Below are positions 1 through 7,214 of a DNA stretch of 9,441 bases, piece after piece; position 1 is the first letter of the stretch, and each line of letters starts with the position of its first letter. The DNA comes from CAIPFQ01 sp035480615 (GTDB lineage Bacteria; Chlamydiota; Chlamydiia; Chlamydiales; SM23-39). Location of the stretch: contig DATIHO010000043.1 of the NCBI GenBank assembly GCA_035480615.1, positions 1-9,441 on the forward strand, in the 5' to 3' direction. A program made the translations under genes and the position numbers. The notes below the pieces were generated by a model. That model saw only the letters and a list, made by a program, of their open reading frames with translations. It did no database searches and was not told the DNA's origin.

Positions 1-687
1 CGATGCGACATTCAGAGACTCGGCTTGCTTTTTCATGGGAATATGAACTTTTGTCCCTAAAGTATTTGCCCAAAATGAGATGCCCTGCCCTTCATTGCTT
101 AACACAAGGGCTAAAGGGGCCTTGAAGGAAAGGGCGGAGACATTTTTCCCCTCGATATCAGCTACGTAAAACGACAATTTCCAAGACAGAAGCGTTTCGG
201 GCGATTCGATGGCAAGAGGGATGTGGAAAGTCGCTCCCTTTGCTGCGCGCAAAGCTTTGTCATTAAAAAAATCGACCGTTCCCGGGGTGGCCACTACTCC
301 GTCCCACGAGAGGGCATATGCTGTACGTAAAAGGGCCCCTAAATTACCGGGATCCGCAATTTGGTCCAGAATCAGAAGATTTTGGCAGGAAGATAAATCC
401 TGAAAAGAAGGCAGAGGGATTTCCGCGGCGTAGCCGTCCGGCTCTTGAAGATTGGTGATTTTTTTTAAAATAGGCCGAGTCACAAGAAATGTTTCGACGG
501 CGGGAATGTCCGAAGGGGCGAGGGTGATCAGGCGCAGGGAAGGGACTTGCGAGCTGAGTTCCCTGATGAGCTTTTCTCCGGAAACAAGAGTCGAATTAAA
601 TTTTTTTCTATATGATTTGCTTTTTAACAACTTGGACCAATGGAGCACTTCTGGGTGTTGTAAGCTCTCTATCTTTTTTGCTAGCAT
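1..687 (-). CDS. SpoU/TrmH-family RNA 2'-O-methyltransferase (3' end outside window)
   Basis: I translated this frame by hand: it is open for 229 codons from ATG at 687 to the window edge. It is an AdoMet-dependent ribose 2'-O-methyltransferase of the SPOUT superfamily, acting on tRNA or rRNA in the cytoplasm; the substrate cannot be told from sequence. All three SpoU motifs are visible: DPGNLGALLRTA at residues 112-123 (with the conserved N115 and R121), LSNEGQGIS at 196-204, and IPMKKQAESLNVAS at 216-229, which begins the knotted AdoMet site. Residues 1-45 (LVSGEKLIREL at 34-44) resemble the N-terminal substrate-binding region common in this family. Family members usually run 250-270 residues, so only the last turn and helix are missing. 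The start has no obvious Shine-Dalgarno and shares bases with the divergent rsbU-like start, so any promoter lies inside that neighbour. Family call firm, target RNA unknown. Confidence 0.92.
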   Translation of the reverse strand, partial: MLAKKIESLQHPEVLHWSKLLKSKSYRKKFNSTLVSGEKLIRELSSQVPSLRLITLAPSDIPAVETFLVTRPILKKITNLQEPDGYAAEIPLPSFQDLSSCQNLLILDQIADPGNLGALLRTAYALSWDGVVATPGTVDFFNDKALRAAKGATFHIPLAIESPETLLSWKLSFYVADIEGKNVSALSFKAPLALVLSNEGQGISFWANTLGTKVHIPMKKQAESLNVAS

Positions 688-2290
688 GAAAATCAGTATG
701 GCTGAAGAGAAAATAAGGATAAAGCCTCCGCATGCGATTGCTTCATTAGCTGGAAGGGCTGTAATCGTAAGTCTCTGTCTTCTTGTCTTCCCTCTTTTTC
801 TTCATAGTTTTTTTCTTTACAAAAAGGAATATGCAAGCGCCTTGGCCGATGCCAAGGAAACTTTGATTTTCGTATCGAATGCTCACAGGGCTATTTTGGA
901 AGAAAAAATGCAAGGCCAGTGGCAATTGCTTGATGCAATTGGAAACATCGACAGCAAGGAGCTGCATATCACTCAGGTTATCATTGCCGTGCCTACGCCT
1001 ATTGGACTTCCCCCTCATTTTGCCATGGTGAACGGCAATGTGTTTTATGTCGGAAAAAAGATTTCCGAAGAGCGTTCGCTTGCAATCGCCAATCCGGCGA
1101 ACCTTCTCTTTCAAGAACTACAGCGCCAGGTAGTTTATGGATATCCATTGTTCCTCTCTATTGAGAGCCAAGGGAACATAGTCATGGGTCCTATGCCGCA
1201 AGAGCCTCTTTCCGTTCGGGTTCCCATTGAGAATTCAGATGTTTCCCTGATTCTTTCGATTCCAGTCGATGCCGTGGCAAAGCTTCATAAGACCTGGTAT
1301 TTGTATCATTTCCTGTCTCTTCTTTTTTTTGTGGGTTGTATTGGCGGGTTATTTGTTTGGCTCATCACGAAAAGGATCGCAAAACCTCTTCGCCGCCTGT
1401 GCGAGGTCATGAAGAGAGTAGGAGAAGGGGCGCAGCATGCGCGTTATCAACCGGATAGGATGGGATTTGAGATCAATGAGATCGGAAAGCAGTTTAACCA
1501 AACCCTCGATTTGCTTTTAAAGAGAACGGCAGAGGCGGAACGGGAACGGATTGCTCGGGAACGTCTTGCGGAAGAATGGAAGATCGGACGCGATATTCAA
1601 GGCAATTTATTTCCCTCTTCTTTCCCTGAGTTCAAAGGGTTGGATATCGCATCAGAATTTTTGCCCGCTCAGGAAGTCAGCGGAGATTTTTATGATTTAT
1701 TTCCTTTGGAAGACGGAAAGCTGATGATCGCCATTGCGGACACCGCAGGCAAAGGAATTTCCGCTTGCCTTTTTTCACTCGGTCTAAGAAGCGCTCTGAG
1801 AGCGTTAGCGGCAGAAGGGATGCTTTTATCCGAGATTGTTCTAAGGGCCAACGATCTGTTATGGAAAGACGTAAGGCATAATGGGATGTTTATCACCCTT
1901 TGGCTTGGAATCTATGATTCAAACGCCATGTCTTTGGAATTTTGTACTCAGGGGCATCCTCCGGGATATTTTCTTCGCAATCACCATTTGGAAGAGCTGT
2001 GGACAGCAGGGATCGCAATGGGAGCCCAGGCATTCGATGTGGTCGCAACCAAGAAACAATCGCTTCAAATAGGAGATCTGCTTTTTCTCTATACCGATGG
2101 AGTGATTGAAGCTTGCGATTCTGAGGGAGCGATTTTTGGCGCCAGGAGACTCAAGGAATTGTTGATTCAATCTCGCTTGCAGTCATCTCGATCAATCGTT
2201 CAAAATGTGATGAAGGAAATAGGGGAGTTCAGTTCCAACACGCTGCAACATGATGATAAGACTCTGCTCGCGATACGGGTATTTTCTTAA
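686..2290 (+). CDS. rsbU: RsbU-type membrane PP2C (SpoIIE-domain) serine phosphatase
   Basis: Encodes a 534-residue protein serine/threonine phosphatase that would dephosphorylate an RsbV-like anti-anti-sigma factor in a partner-switching pathway. Visible order: transmembrane helix about 23-45; an extracytoplasmic sensor region about 46-205; second helix about 206-228; HAMP-like segment about 229-281; charged coiled coil about 277-300; SpoIIE/PP2C domain from about 300 to the end. Metal-binding motifs are all present: VSGDFYD (331-337), ADTAGKGI (351-358, D352), LYTDGV (468-473, D471) and DDKT (523-526). TQGHPPG (421-427) replaces the commoner NAGHNPP. The frame is open back to 452, but that extension would lie antisense to the conserved methyltransferase N-terminus, so I start at ATG 686; ATG 698 is an alternative and also leaves the first helix intact. 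No RsbV or RsbW gene is in the window. Chlamydiae have a comparable RsbU (CT588, from memory). Confidence 0.9.
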   Translation: MKISMAEEKIRIKPPHAIASLAGRAVIVSLCLLVFPLFLHSFFLYKKEYASALADAKETLIFVSNAHRAILEEKMQGQWQLLDAIGNIDSKELHITQVIIAVPTPIGLPPHFAMVNGNVFYVGKKISEERSLAIANPANLLFQELQRQVVYGYPLFLSIESQGNIVMGPMPQEPLSVRVPIENSDVSLILSIPVDAVAKLHKTWYLYHFLSLLFFVGCIGGLFVWLITKRIAKPLRRLCEVMKRVGEGAQHARYQPDRMGFEINEIGKQFNQTLDLLLKRTAEAERERIARERLAEEWKIGRDIQGNLFPSSFPEFKGLDIASEFLPAQEVSGDFYDLFPLEDGKLMIAIADTAGKGISACLFSLGLRSALRALAAEGMLLSEIVLRANDLLWKDVRHNGMFITLWLGIYDSNAMSLEFCTQGHPPGYFLRNHHLEELWTAGIAMGAQAFDVVATKKQSLQIGDLLFLYTDGVIEACDSEGAIFGARRLKELLIQSRLQSSRSIVQNVMKEIGEFSSNTLQHDDKTLLAIRVFS

Positions 2291-2299
2291 TATACCCGT
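2275..2299. terminator. Stem-loop at the rsbU stop, between convergent genes
   Basis: ACGGGTAT (2275-2282) and ATACCCGT (2292-2299) form a perfect 8-bp stem around a 9-nt loop that contains the TAA stop of the rsbU-like gene. It lies 11 bp before the end of the convergent ATPase gene, so it could end transcription from either side. There is no T-run after it on either strand, so it is not a classic intrinsic terminator; an mRNA 3'-end stabilising hairpin is equally possible. Confidence 0.4.
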
Positions 2300-2310
2300 T
2301 ATTCAGGTGA

Positions 2311-3459
2311 CTATTTTAGTAAAGAAGGTAAAGTATTCAGCAAAAACTCTTGTACTGGAATACAGTGGATTTCATCCTGCATTAGGCGTCGCTGACCTCG
2401 ATAGAGAAGAAAAGGTTTCACTTCAGGATAATCCTCTTTAAATGCTTTCAAGCTGGAAAGGTCATGGCGAGAAACCGCATCCCCATTTTTCACTTCGACA
2501 GCAATAAAACACTCTTTCCCGTAGAGAACAAAATCGACTTCCGATCCCCCACGTGTGCGCCAGAAAGTTAATTCGTAATCTGAATGCTGATCGTCTATCC
2601 ATGCTTTAAGATGCTGAGCTACCAATCCTTCCAAAGCAGCTCCATGAATCTCTTCGGGTCTGTCCAATGGGCCTCTTGGACGAAGAGCTTGAAACACGCC
2701 TACATCAAAAAGGTAGAATTTTGGATGGGAAGTCAGAGCCCTCTTCGCTCTCCTTGTAAAAACATTCAAAGTATGACCAAGAAGCATATCTTCTAAAATC
2801 TGTAGATAGTTAGACGCTGTCGATCGGCTAACATTGCATTCGGAGGCAATATTATTTAAATTCAGTAAAGACCCATGAGAAAAGCTCATGACTTCCAAAA
2901 ACCGAGCGAAATCTCCTATGTTTCTTACCAATCCTTCAGCTTGAATTTCCTCTTTGAGATACAGTGCTGTGTAGGAAGTTAATACTGATTCAGGAGAAGG
3001 ATTATCCCACGCCAATGGAAGCATCCCTATTTCTAAGGCTCTTTCTAGCGAAAATGACGATCCCATTTCAGCGGCAACAAAGGGATTCATAAATTGAAGA
3101 AGAGCCCTGCCTGCCAGCAAGTCAACGCCTGAGCGCTTAAGTTTTCTTGCAGATGAACCCGTCAAGATAAATTGGTAACCTCTCTTTTGCTCTATAAGAT
3201 GATGCACAACAGAAAGTAGTTCGGGGATTTTTTGAATTTCATCGATGACAATGGTTGTATTATCTCCCGCCCCTTCTGCCGTACTGATAAGACGCTCTGG
3301 CTTTGCTACATAAAAATTGACTTCGTTAGGCAAAAGAAGATCGATCCAAACCGCATTCGGGTAGTGGTCTTTTAACCACGTGGTTTTTCCTGTGCCTCGA
3401 GGTCCTAAAAGAAAGAAGCTTTGCGTGGGTGCCTTGAACAAGCGTTTTATGTGTCGCAT
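2311..3459 (-). CDS. AAA_14/DUF4143-family ATPase with PD-(D/E)XK-like C-terminus
   Basis: A 382-residue cytoplasmic P-loop ATPase of the large, poorly characterised AAA_14 plus DUF4143 family found across bacteria and archaea. Walker A is GPRGTGKT (19-26), Walker B is IVIDE (70-74), and ILTGSSARKL (98-107) looks like the sensor-1 strand. Residues about 196-228 form a likely winged-helix segment (ASECNVSRSTASNYLQ). The C-terminus carries a pattern matching a PD-(D/E)XK nuclease fold: E277 in ALEGLV, GGSEVDFVL with D309, then AVEVKNG with E322 and K324. Family function is not established; proposals include DNA-linked or toxin-antitoxin-like roles. It is full length, with ATG at 3459. It is convergent with the rsbU-like gene, separated by 20 bp, and apparently monocistronic with its own operator-like dyads upstream. 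Such genes are often gained horizontally and occur in several copies per genome; that is family knowledge, not something seen here. Confidence 0.88.
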   Translation of the reverse strand: MRHIKRLFKAPTQSFFLLGPRGTGKTTWLKDHYPNAVWIDLLLPNEVNFYVAKPERLISTAEGAGDNTTIVIDEIQKIPELLSVVHHLIEQKRGYQFILTGSSARKLKRSGVDLLAGRALLQFMNPFVAAEMGSSFSLERALEIGMLPLAWDNPSPESVLTSYTALYLKEEIQAEGLVRNIGDFARFLEVMSFSHGSLLNLNNIASECNVSRSTASNYLQILEDMLLGHTLNVFTRRAKRALTSHPKFYLFDVGVFQALRPRGPLDRPEEIHGAALEGLVAQHLKAWIDDQHSDYELTFWRTRGGSEVDFVLYGKECFIAVEVKNGDAVSRHDLSSLKAFKEDYPEVKPFLLYRGQRRLMQDEIHCIPVQEFLLNTLPSLLK

Positions 3460-3461
3460 TT

Positions 3462-3510
3462 TTACAACTCAATTGTAATTTTGAGTCCTATTCTTACATT
3501 TTCGCTGTAA
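3462..3510 (-). promoter_or_regulatory. Two TTACA-N7-TGTAA dyads upstream of the ATPase gene
   Basis: Two inverted repeats with the same half-sites and spacing lie just before the ATPase start: 3462-3478 (half-sites extend to TTACAA/TTGTAA) and 3494-3510. Their starts are 32 bp apart, close to three helical turns, which would put bound dimers on one face of the DNA. A degenerate third copy may sit at 3521-3537 (AGACA-N7-TGTAA). On the minus strand, TTGCAA at 3518-3513 could be a -35 box, which would place the second dyad in the promoter spacer; no convincing -10 box is visible. I infer a repressor operator; the regulator is unknown. Confidence 0.4.
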
Positions 3511-3602
3511 AATTGCAAGAAGACATCATGCATGTAATGAAATTTTTGTCATATACAGAGGGTGAAGTTCATGATATCGAGATAAGCCTTTAACAGTCTC
3601 TT

Positions 3603-3628
3603 AGAAGCTGAGTTTTAGGACAGCTTCT
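3603..3628 (-). terminator. Stem-loop at the end of the MORN lipoprotein gene
   Basis: AGAAGCTG (3603-3610) and CAGCTTCT (3621-3628) form an 8-bp perfect stem with a 10-nt loop. On the minus strand it begins at the last base of the TAA stop of the repeat-lipoprotein gene, so it is well placed to end the three-gene operon. No T-run follows, so it would be an atypical intrinsic terminator or an RNA-stabilising 3' hairpin. The remaining 3511-3602 stretch towards the ATPase gene shows no ORF that I can support. Confidence 0.45.
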
Positions 3629-4908
3629 TAATCTTCAGGGTCAATGGCTTTTCCTTTTGCATAGGTGATTTTTTTCATGAACACCCCATCCTCATCGTAT
3701 AAATAGGCGGTGCCGTTGCCATTCATAATCGTAGATATGGGATCATTGCGGTTTTTTTTATAGTAGGCCCCTTTGATCAGAGAGCCGTTTTCATATTCTT
3801 CCACCAGCATAAGGGAGCCGTTTTTATACCAGGAACAAGAAGGGCCTAATTTTTGATTTTTGACGTATTCTCTTTGACTTTGCAGCTGGCCGTTGCGATA
3901 CCATGTTTTCACAATACCGTGAATATTGCCTTGATCCCATTGAATCGATAACTGTTGTTTTCTCTCCAGATCGCCGGGTTCTTGTGGGTAAAATGCAATT
4001 TCTTCGCCATGTTTTCTTGAGTTTTTCATCGAAAATACAGATAGGAGGTCTCCTTGACCATTGAATTGTTTTACAAGCCCATCGGGAATGCCTTGTTTGA
4101 TTTCCAAAAGATATGAAATTTTGTTATTTTCATATCTTGCTTGAATGCCCCGTCCATCTTCCACTTCTCCAATCAGCTCTTCCTGAAGATTGTAATAGCT
4201 GCCTTGCAACAGAAGACCCTCTCTATATTCTTCAATCCAGGCCGGCTTATTGTTTTCAAAAAATCCTAATGAAGTTCCGGATTGAACCCCTTTTACAAAT
4301 TGTAGTTGAGATTGAATGTTCCCGTTTGGGTAAAATTCAACGCGTTCTCCCTCCTCCGTATTTTTCACATACGGCGTTTGCGATTTGATCAGACCAGACG
4401 GGTAAAATAAAAGACTCATCCCTTGCAAAGCGCCTCCCCGATAAGGGATTTGGGCCAGAAGATTTCCATCCTCATCCCACACTTTGCTCGTTCCTTCGAA
4501 CAGCCAATCTTTTTGCGCGCCCTGTGTAATGTCTGCTGTCCCCCCAATGACATAGGCGTCAATTCTCAACTGTCCATTCGGAAACCATTCTTTATATGCC
4601 CCGTTTGCCCGCATCTCTTTTGCTTCAAGATATTGAGCAATGGAACCGTTTGGGTGGTAGGATGTAATAATGGAGTGATTGTTTCCATTATTTTTAAATA
4701 CGCGTAAAATCTTTTTGTAAGGTTGAGAAGAAAGAAAATCAATAGTTGAGTAATTGTCCAATCTTTCAGGAGTGCTGATGGTTTCAGTAAATCCATTGCG
4801 GTCCTGGATTTGAATGGCAATAAGAGCATCCGGATGCGAAGAGATATGGGAACATCCGCATGCTAAAAGCAACAAAAAAATATATCCAAAGGCCAACTTT
4901 TGAATCAC
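3628..4908 (-). CDS. MORN-like repeat (YwqK-type) lipoprotein
   Basis: A 426-residue predicted lipoprotein. The N-terminus is a lipoprotein signal: hydrophobic FGYIFLLLLACGC (residues 7-19), with C17 (LLLAC) or C19 (LACGC) as the lipidated cysteine. From about residue 82 to 415 there are roughly ten degenerate repeats of 22-26 residues with the MORN_2 pattern, an aromatic pair, NG or DG, then a short strand ending in G. Clear examples are EWFPNGQL (107-114), LFYPSGLI (167-174), EFYPNGNI (191-198), TWYRNGQL (335-342) and SWYKNGSL (359-366). Such repeats make extended beta-hairpin arrays, usually for protein or surface contacts; no enzymatic motif is seen. The start is GTG at 4908, 4 bp after the TAA of the GspM-like gene, so it is the last gene of the operon. 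No in-frame ATG precedes it before an upstream stop. Automated pipelines may call this 'YwqK family antitoxin'; nothing here supports an antitoxin role. It would sit at the periplasmic face or outer membrane. Confidence 0.85.
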   Translation of the reverse strand: MIQKLAFGYIFLLLLACGCSHISSHPDALIAIQIQDRNGFTETISTPERLDNYSTIDFLSSQPYKKILRVFKNNGNNHSIITSYHPNGSIAQYLEAKEMRANGAYKEWFPNGQLRIDAYVIGGTADITQGAQKDWLFEGTSKVWDEDGNLLAQIPYRGGALQGMSLLFYPSGLIKSQTPYVKNTEEGERVEFYPNGNIQSQLQFVKGVQSGTSLGFFENNKPAWIEEYREGLLLQGSYYNLQEELIGEVEDGRGIQARYENNKISYLLEIKQGIPDGLVKQFNGQGDLLSVFSMKNSRKHGEEIAFYPQEPGDLERKQQLSIQWDQGNIHGIVKTWYRNGQLQSQREYVKNQKLGPSCSWYKNGSLMLVEEYENGSLIKGAYYKKNRNDPISTIMNGNGTAYLYDEDGVFMKKITYAKGKAIDPED

Positions 4909-4912
4909 TTTC

Positions 4913-5551
4913 TTAACTTTTCCATTCTCTTTTAAGAAGTTCCATTGTTACTTCGTACACTTCGGAGCGAAGAGGTGTGTCCGCTCTTTTTATTTTCAAA
5001 TTACGGATAAGAAGCTGCGGCATATTTGGCTTAGGCTCATTTCTCCCAAAAGGGACATCTTCGATGTATGCAAGAAGCATTTGCAGATCGTTCTCATCCA
5101 TTTGTATAGGATAACGTTGATTTTCATCTGTTTCTTTAATTTTCGAAGAAGAACGGATGTTTTCTTCTAGAAATGTAAGATGATTTTCGTTTTCCAAAAA
5201 ATTCAGTCTCGATTGCAACGCGTTTTTTTCAGAAAGGGCCGGATGATGAATCATTGATAAGATGGTAGAACGCTCTTTTTGCAAAAAAGAGAGCGATTCG
5301 ATCTCTTTATTGAGAAAAAAGGGATCGGCTTGACAATACCGCTTGATAAACTTTTCTTTTCGATCCTTTCGTTCCAAAGCGATTTTTCCTTTCTTTGCAG
5401 CCGCGGCAAATCGGATTTGCAATTGTTGTTGAGTCGCGTTCCGATTTAACAAATAGCTTCCGGTTACAAGATAAGGAATCAAAAGCAGGGGATAAAAAAA
5501 TGAGGGTTTAATGAAGCTAAAACAAAGCTTGCCGAAGAATTCAAGAAACAT
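4913..5551 (-). CDS. Single-pass membrane protein, GspM/PilO-like (tentative)
   Basis: I do not recognise this 212-residue protein by a signature motif. A short cytoplasmic N-terminus is followed by one membrane helix (about 17-35, PSFFYPLLLIPYLVTGSYLL region), a basic, probably coiled-coil segment (about 40-135), and a C-terminal segment (about 150-210) with alternating strands and helices. The layout, a helix then coiled coil then small alpha/beta domain ending in a strand such as SEVYEVTMELLKREW (196-210), matches GspM and PilO proteins of type II secretion and type IV pilus inner-membrane platforms. Position supports this: the ATG overlaps the end of the GspL-like gene by 11 bp, as gspL-gspM or pilN-pilO pairs often do, which suggests translational coupling. 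It has no Shine-Dalgarno of its own. Existence of the gene is well supported; the GspM/PilO assignment is inference from layout and neighbourhood. Confidence 0.7.
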   Translation of the reverse strand: MFLEFFGKLCFSFIKPSFFYPLLLIPYLVTGSYLLNRNATQQQLQIRFAAAAKKGKIALERKDRKEKFIKRYCQADPFFLNKEIESLSFLQKERSTILSMIHHPALSEKNALQSRLNFLENENHLTFLEENIRSSSKIKETDENQRYPIQMDENDLQMLLAYIEDVPFGRNEPKPNMPQLLIRNLKIKRADTPLRSEVYEVTMELLKREWKS

Positions 5552-7073
5552 ACGGTTTTGTTGTTGGTCTCAAATAAAATGAGGCCTTGTAGCCATCATT
5601 GATAGTGTCCCAGTTGATTTCTTTAGATGAATCAATCATTTTATCTCCCTTCAACAGGGCTTCATGAAACCTTCTGGCGTTTATAAGATTTTTTAATCTA
5701 AACTGCAGGTCTACTTTAGCACAATATCGATTTTTGAGGGATCCGATTTTAGGATATTCTATCAGTTGATATTGTAAATCGTTTAGCTCAAAAGGGTCGT
5801 TGTCTTTTTGGAATTCTTCTAATAACGGATGGCGGCTGAGCCAGGAGAGAACTTCGGATGCCCGAGGTATATCCAAAATGTAAGGGTACTCTTTGACATG
5901 CGTTTCGATTTCCTCAATCCATCGATTCAGGGCGGCTTCCTCGTTTTGGATAAGCAGTTCCTGTAATTTTGGATTCCAGGTTGCGACGATGGTTTGGATA
6001 GATTCGATCATTTCTTTTTTTCTACTATTTATTTGAGCGAGACCGAAATATAAGATAAAAAGGCTTAAACAAATAGATAAAAACATGAGGGTTAAAGCAA
6101 ACGCGCCTGTCTGACGCCAATTTTTTTTAGGGAAAAATTCTTCCCTTAAAAGTTGTAAAGGATTTTTTTCCTGTTCTAAAACGAGGCCGATGGGTATGGC
6201 GAATTTCTGTTCTTCAAAGTCCGTACCGATATCCAATTCTTTGGAAATCGCATCTTTCATATTTTCAAGCAGAAATTCTTTTAAATTTTTAAAAACATTC
6301 GCTTGGCCTGTAAAAATAATTGGTTTCTTATCTGAAATACGGTGAAAAGAAAAAATGACTTTTCCAAATTCTTGCCGAATTTCAGAAAGTTTTGCAAAGA
6401 GGCGTGGATTTAAATGAGGATCTATCTCTAAAAGATCCATTTGTGTTGCCAGAATATCTGTTTCCTGGGAATGGGAGATTTTTTTTTGATCTTCCCTGAA
6501 AGCTGCAAGCAGCTCTTCCGTTCCGAAGTTAAGGGCATGAGATTTTTTCAACTCTCCGTTTTCCATCAAAACGCAGGTCCATTCGCTGGAGCTGATATCT
6601 ACAATGAAAGCATCAAGACACTCAGAAGATCTCCATAACACATAATGGATCAAAGCCAGGCCATAGCAACTGAGTCCGTCGAGGTTGATATGATTTTTTT
6701 TAAATTCCTCCAATTGGGCATGCATTGCTTCGCGAGATGCTGAAAAAATAGAGGCATTGACCTTTCCTTTCGATTTTTTGATCGCGTGGGGCACTGAAAT
6801 GATGGCGCTTGGATCGAGATGAGTCATCCCTTCGGATTGAAACTGCAAAGCGGCTGCAATATGCCGTGTGTTTCCGATATTTAATTCGATTGGCCTCACC
6901 ATTACATCTTTTGAAGAAAGTCCAGAAACTTGCCGTCCTTTGCCTTTGATGGTACATCGAGTGGCAGGATAAAAATCTGATTTTAAGGAAATAATTTTGA
7001 ACCCGCTCTTCTCTTTTTGTAAGAGAGCCGTTCGCAGGAAAGGCTTATCAATTTGGAAGCCAATAATTTGCAT
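5541..7073 (-). CDS. GspL-like / fused PilM-PilN-like assembly protein
   Basis: A 510-residue bitopic inner-membrane protein. Residues 1-300 look like the PilM/GspL actin-like cytoplasmic domain: IGFQIDKPFLRTALLQ (4-19) fits the first phosphate-loop strand, AFIVDISSSEWTCVLMENG (155-173) the second, and IIFTGQANVFKNLKEFL (252-268) the adenosine-motif position. A linker with NPLQLLREEFFPKKNWRQ (304-321) precedes one membrane helix (about 323-346), followed by a helical, PilN-like periplasmic region (347-510). In known systems GspL, or PilM plus PilN, recruits the secretion or pilus ATPase to the inner membrane and contacts GspM/PilO. It heads the operon and overlaps the GspM-like gene by 11 bp. 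The ATG at 7073 follows a 30-codon ORF by 6 bp and lacks a Shine-Dalgarno. Chlamydiae carry gspD-G with adjacent uncharacterised genes (about CT566-CT568, recalled and unverified) that may correspond. The fold call is moderately confident, the precise role inferred. Confidence 0.75.
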   Translation of the reverse strand: MQIIGFQIDKPFLRTALLQKEKSGFKIISLKSDFYPATRCTIKGKGRQVSGLSSKDVMVRPIELNIGNTRHIAAALQFQSEGMTHLDPSAIISVPHAIKKSKGKVNASIFSASREAMHAQLEEFKKNHINLDGLSCYGLALIHYVLWRSSECLDAFIVDISSSEWTCVLMENGELKKSHALNFGTEELLAAFREDQKKISHSQETDILATQMDLLEIDPHLNPRLFAKLSEIRQEFGKVIFSFHRISDKKPIIFTGQANVFKNLKEFLLENMKDAISKELDIGTDFEEQKFAIPIGLVLEQEKNPLQLLREEFFPKKNWRQTGAFALTLMFLSICLSLFILYFGLAQINSRKKEMIESIQTIVATWNPKLQELLIQNEEAALNRWIEEIETHVKEYPYILDIPRASEVLSWLSRHPLLEEFQKDNDPFELNDLQYQLIEYPKIGSLKNRYCAKVDLQFRLKNLINARRFHEALLKGDKMIDSSKEINWDTINDGYKASFYLRPTTKPYVS

Positions 7074-7079
7074 GATAGT

Positions 7080-7172
7080 TTACTGGAGCAGTGGTGAGAA
7101 CGTAGAGTAAACCATTTGACCTGCCCAATCAATCGAAAAGAATTTTTGAATCATTTTGGGTACAGTTGTCAT
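7080..7172 (-). CDS. Possible 30-residue leader ORF upstream of the GspL-like gene
   Basis: An ATG-to-TAA reading frame of 30 codons (begins MTTVPKMIQKFF, ends STFSPLLQ) fills most of the divergent region and stops 6 bp before the ATG of the GspL-like gene. A purine-rich stretch (GAGAAAAAATGGA) precedes its ATG. Tight spacing suggests translation could feed into the operon, as a leader peptide or small membrane-associated protein. No known family is recognised, and an ORF this short can occur by chance. Confidence 0.25.
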   Translation of the reverse strand: MTTVPKMIQKFFSIDWAGQMVYSTFSPLLQ

Positions 7173-7214
7173 TCCATTTTTTCTCTATAAGAAAAATCAA
7201 TTTTCTTTTAAAAT

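Noticed and set aside
209..403. 64-codon frame on the plus strand
   Set aside because: It lies wholly antisense to the methyltransferase motif region and resembles no known protein; it is a shadow frame.
452..685. N-terminal extension of the rsbU-like frame back to ATG 452
   Set aside because: It is antisense to the conserved N-terminal part of the SpoU methyltransferase, and the extra residues have no domain or membrane segment. The true protein starts near 686, just before its first membrane helix.
4566..4829. 87-codon minus-strand frame inside the lipoprotein gene
   Set aside because: It is out of frame within a gene with strong repeat structure and has no start signal or recognisable content.
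3628..4908. Toxin-antitoxin role suggested by the YwqK-like repeats
   Set aside because: There is no toxin partner nearby. The protein has a lipoprotein signal and sits in a membrane-assembly operon, so the antitoxin label is only a family name.
7166..7191. Sigma-70-like promoter for yggT (TTGTCA and TATAAG)
   Set aside because: The 14-bp spacer is too short for a confident call, and the region is A/T-rich enough to give such matches by chance.
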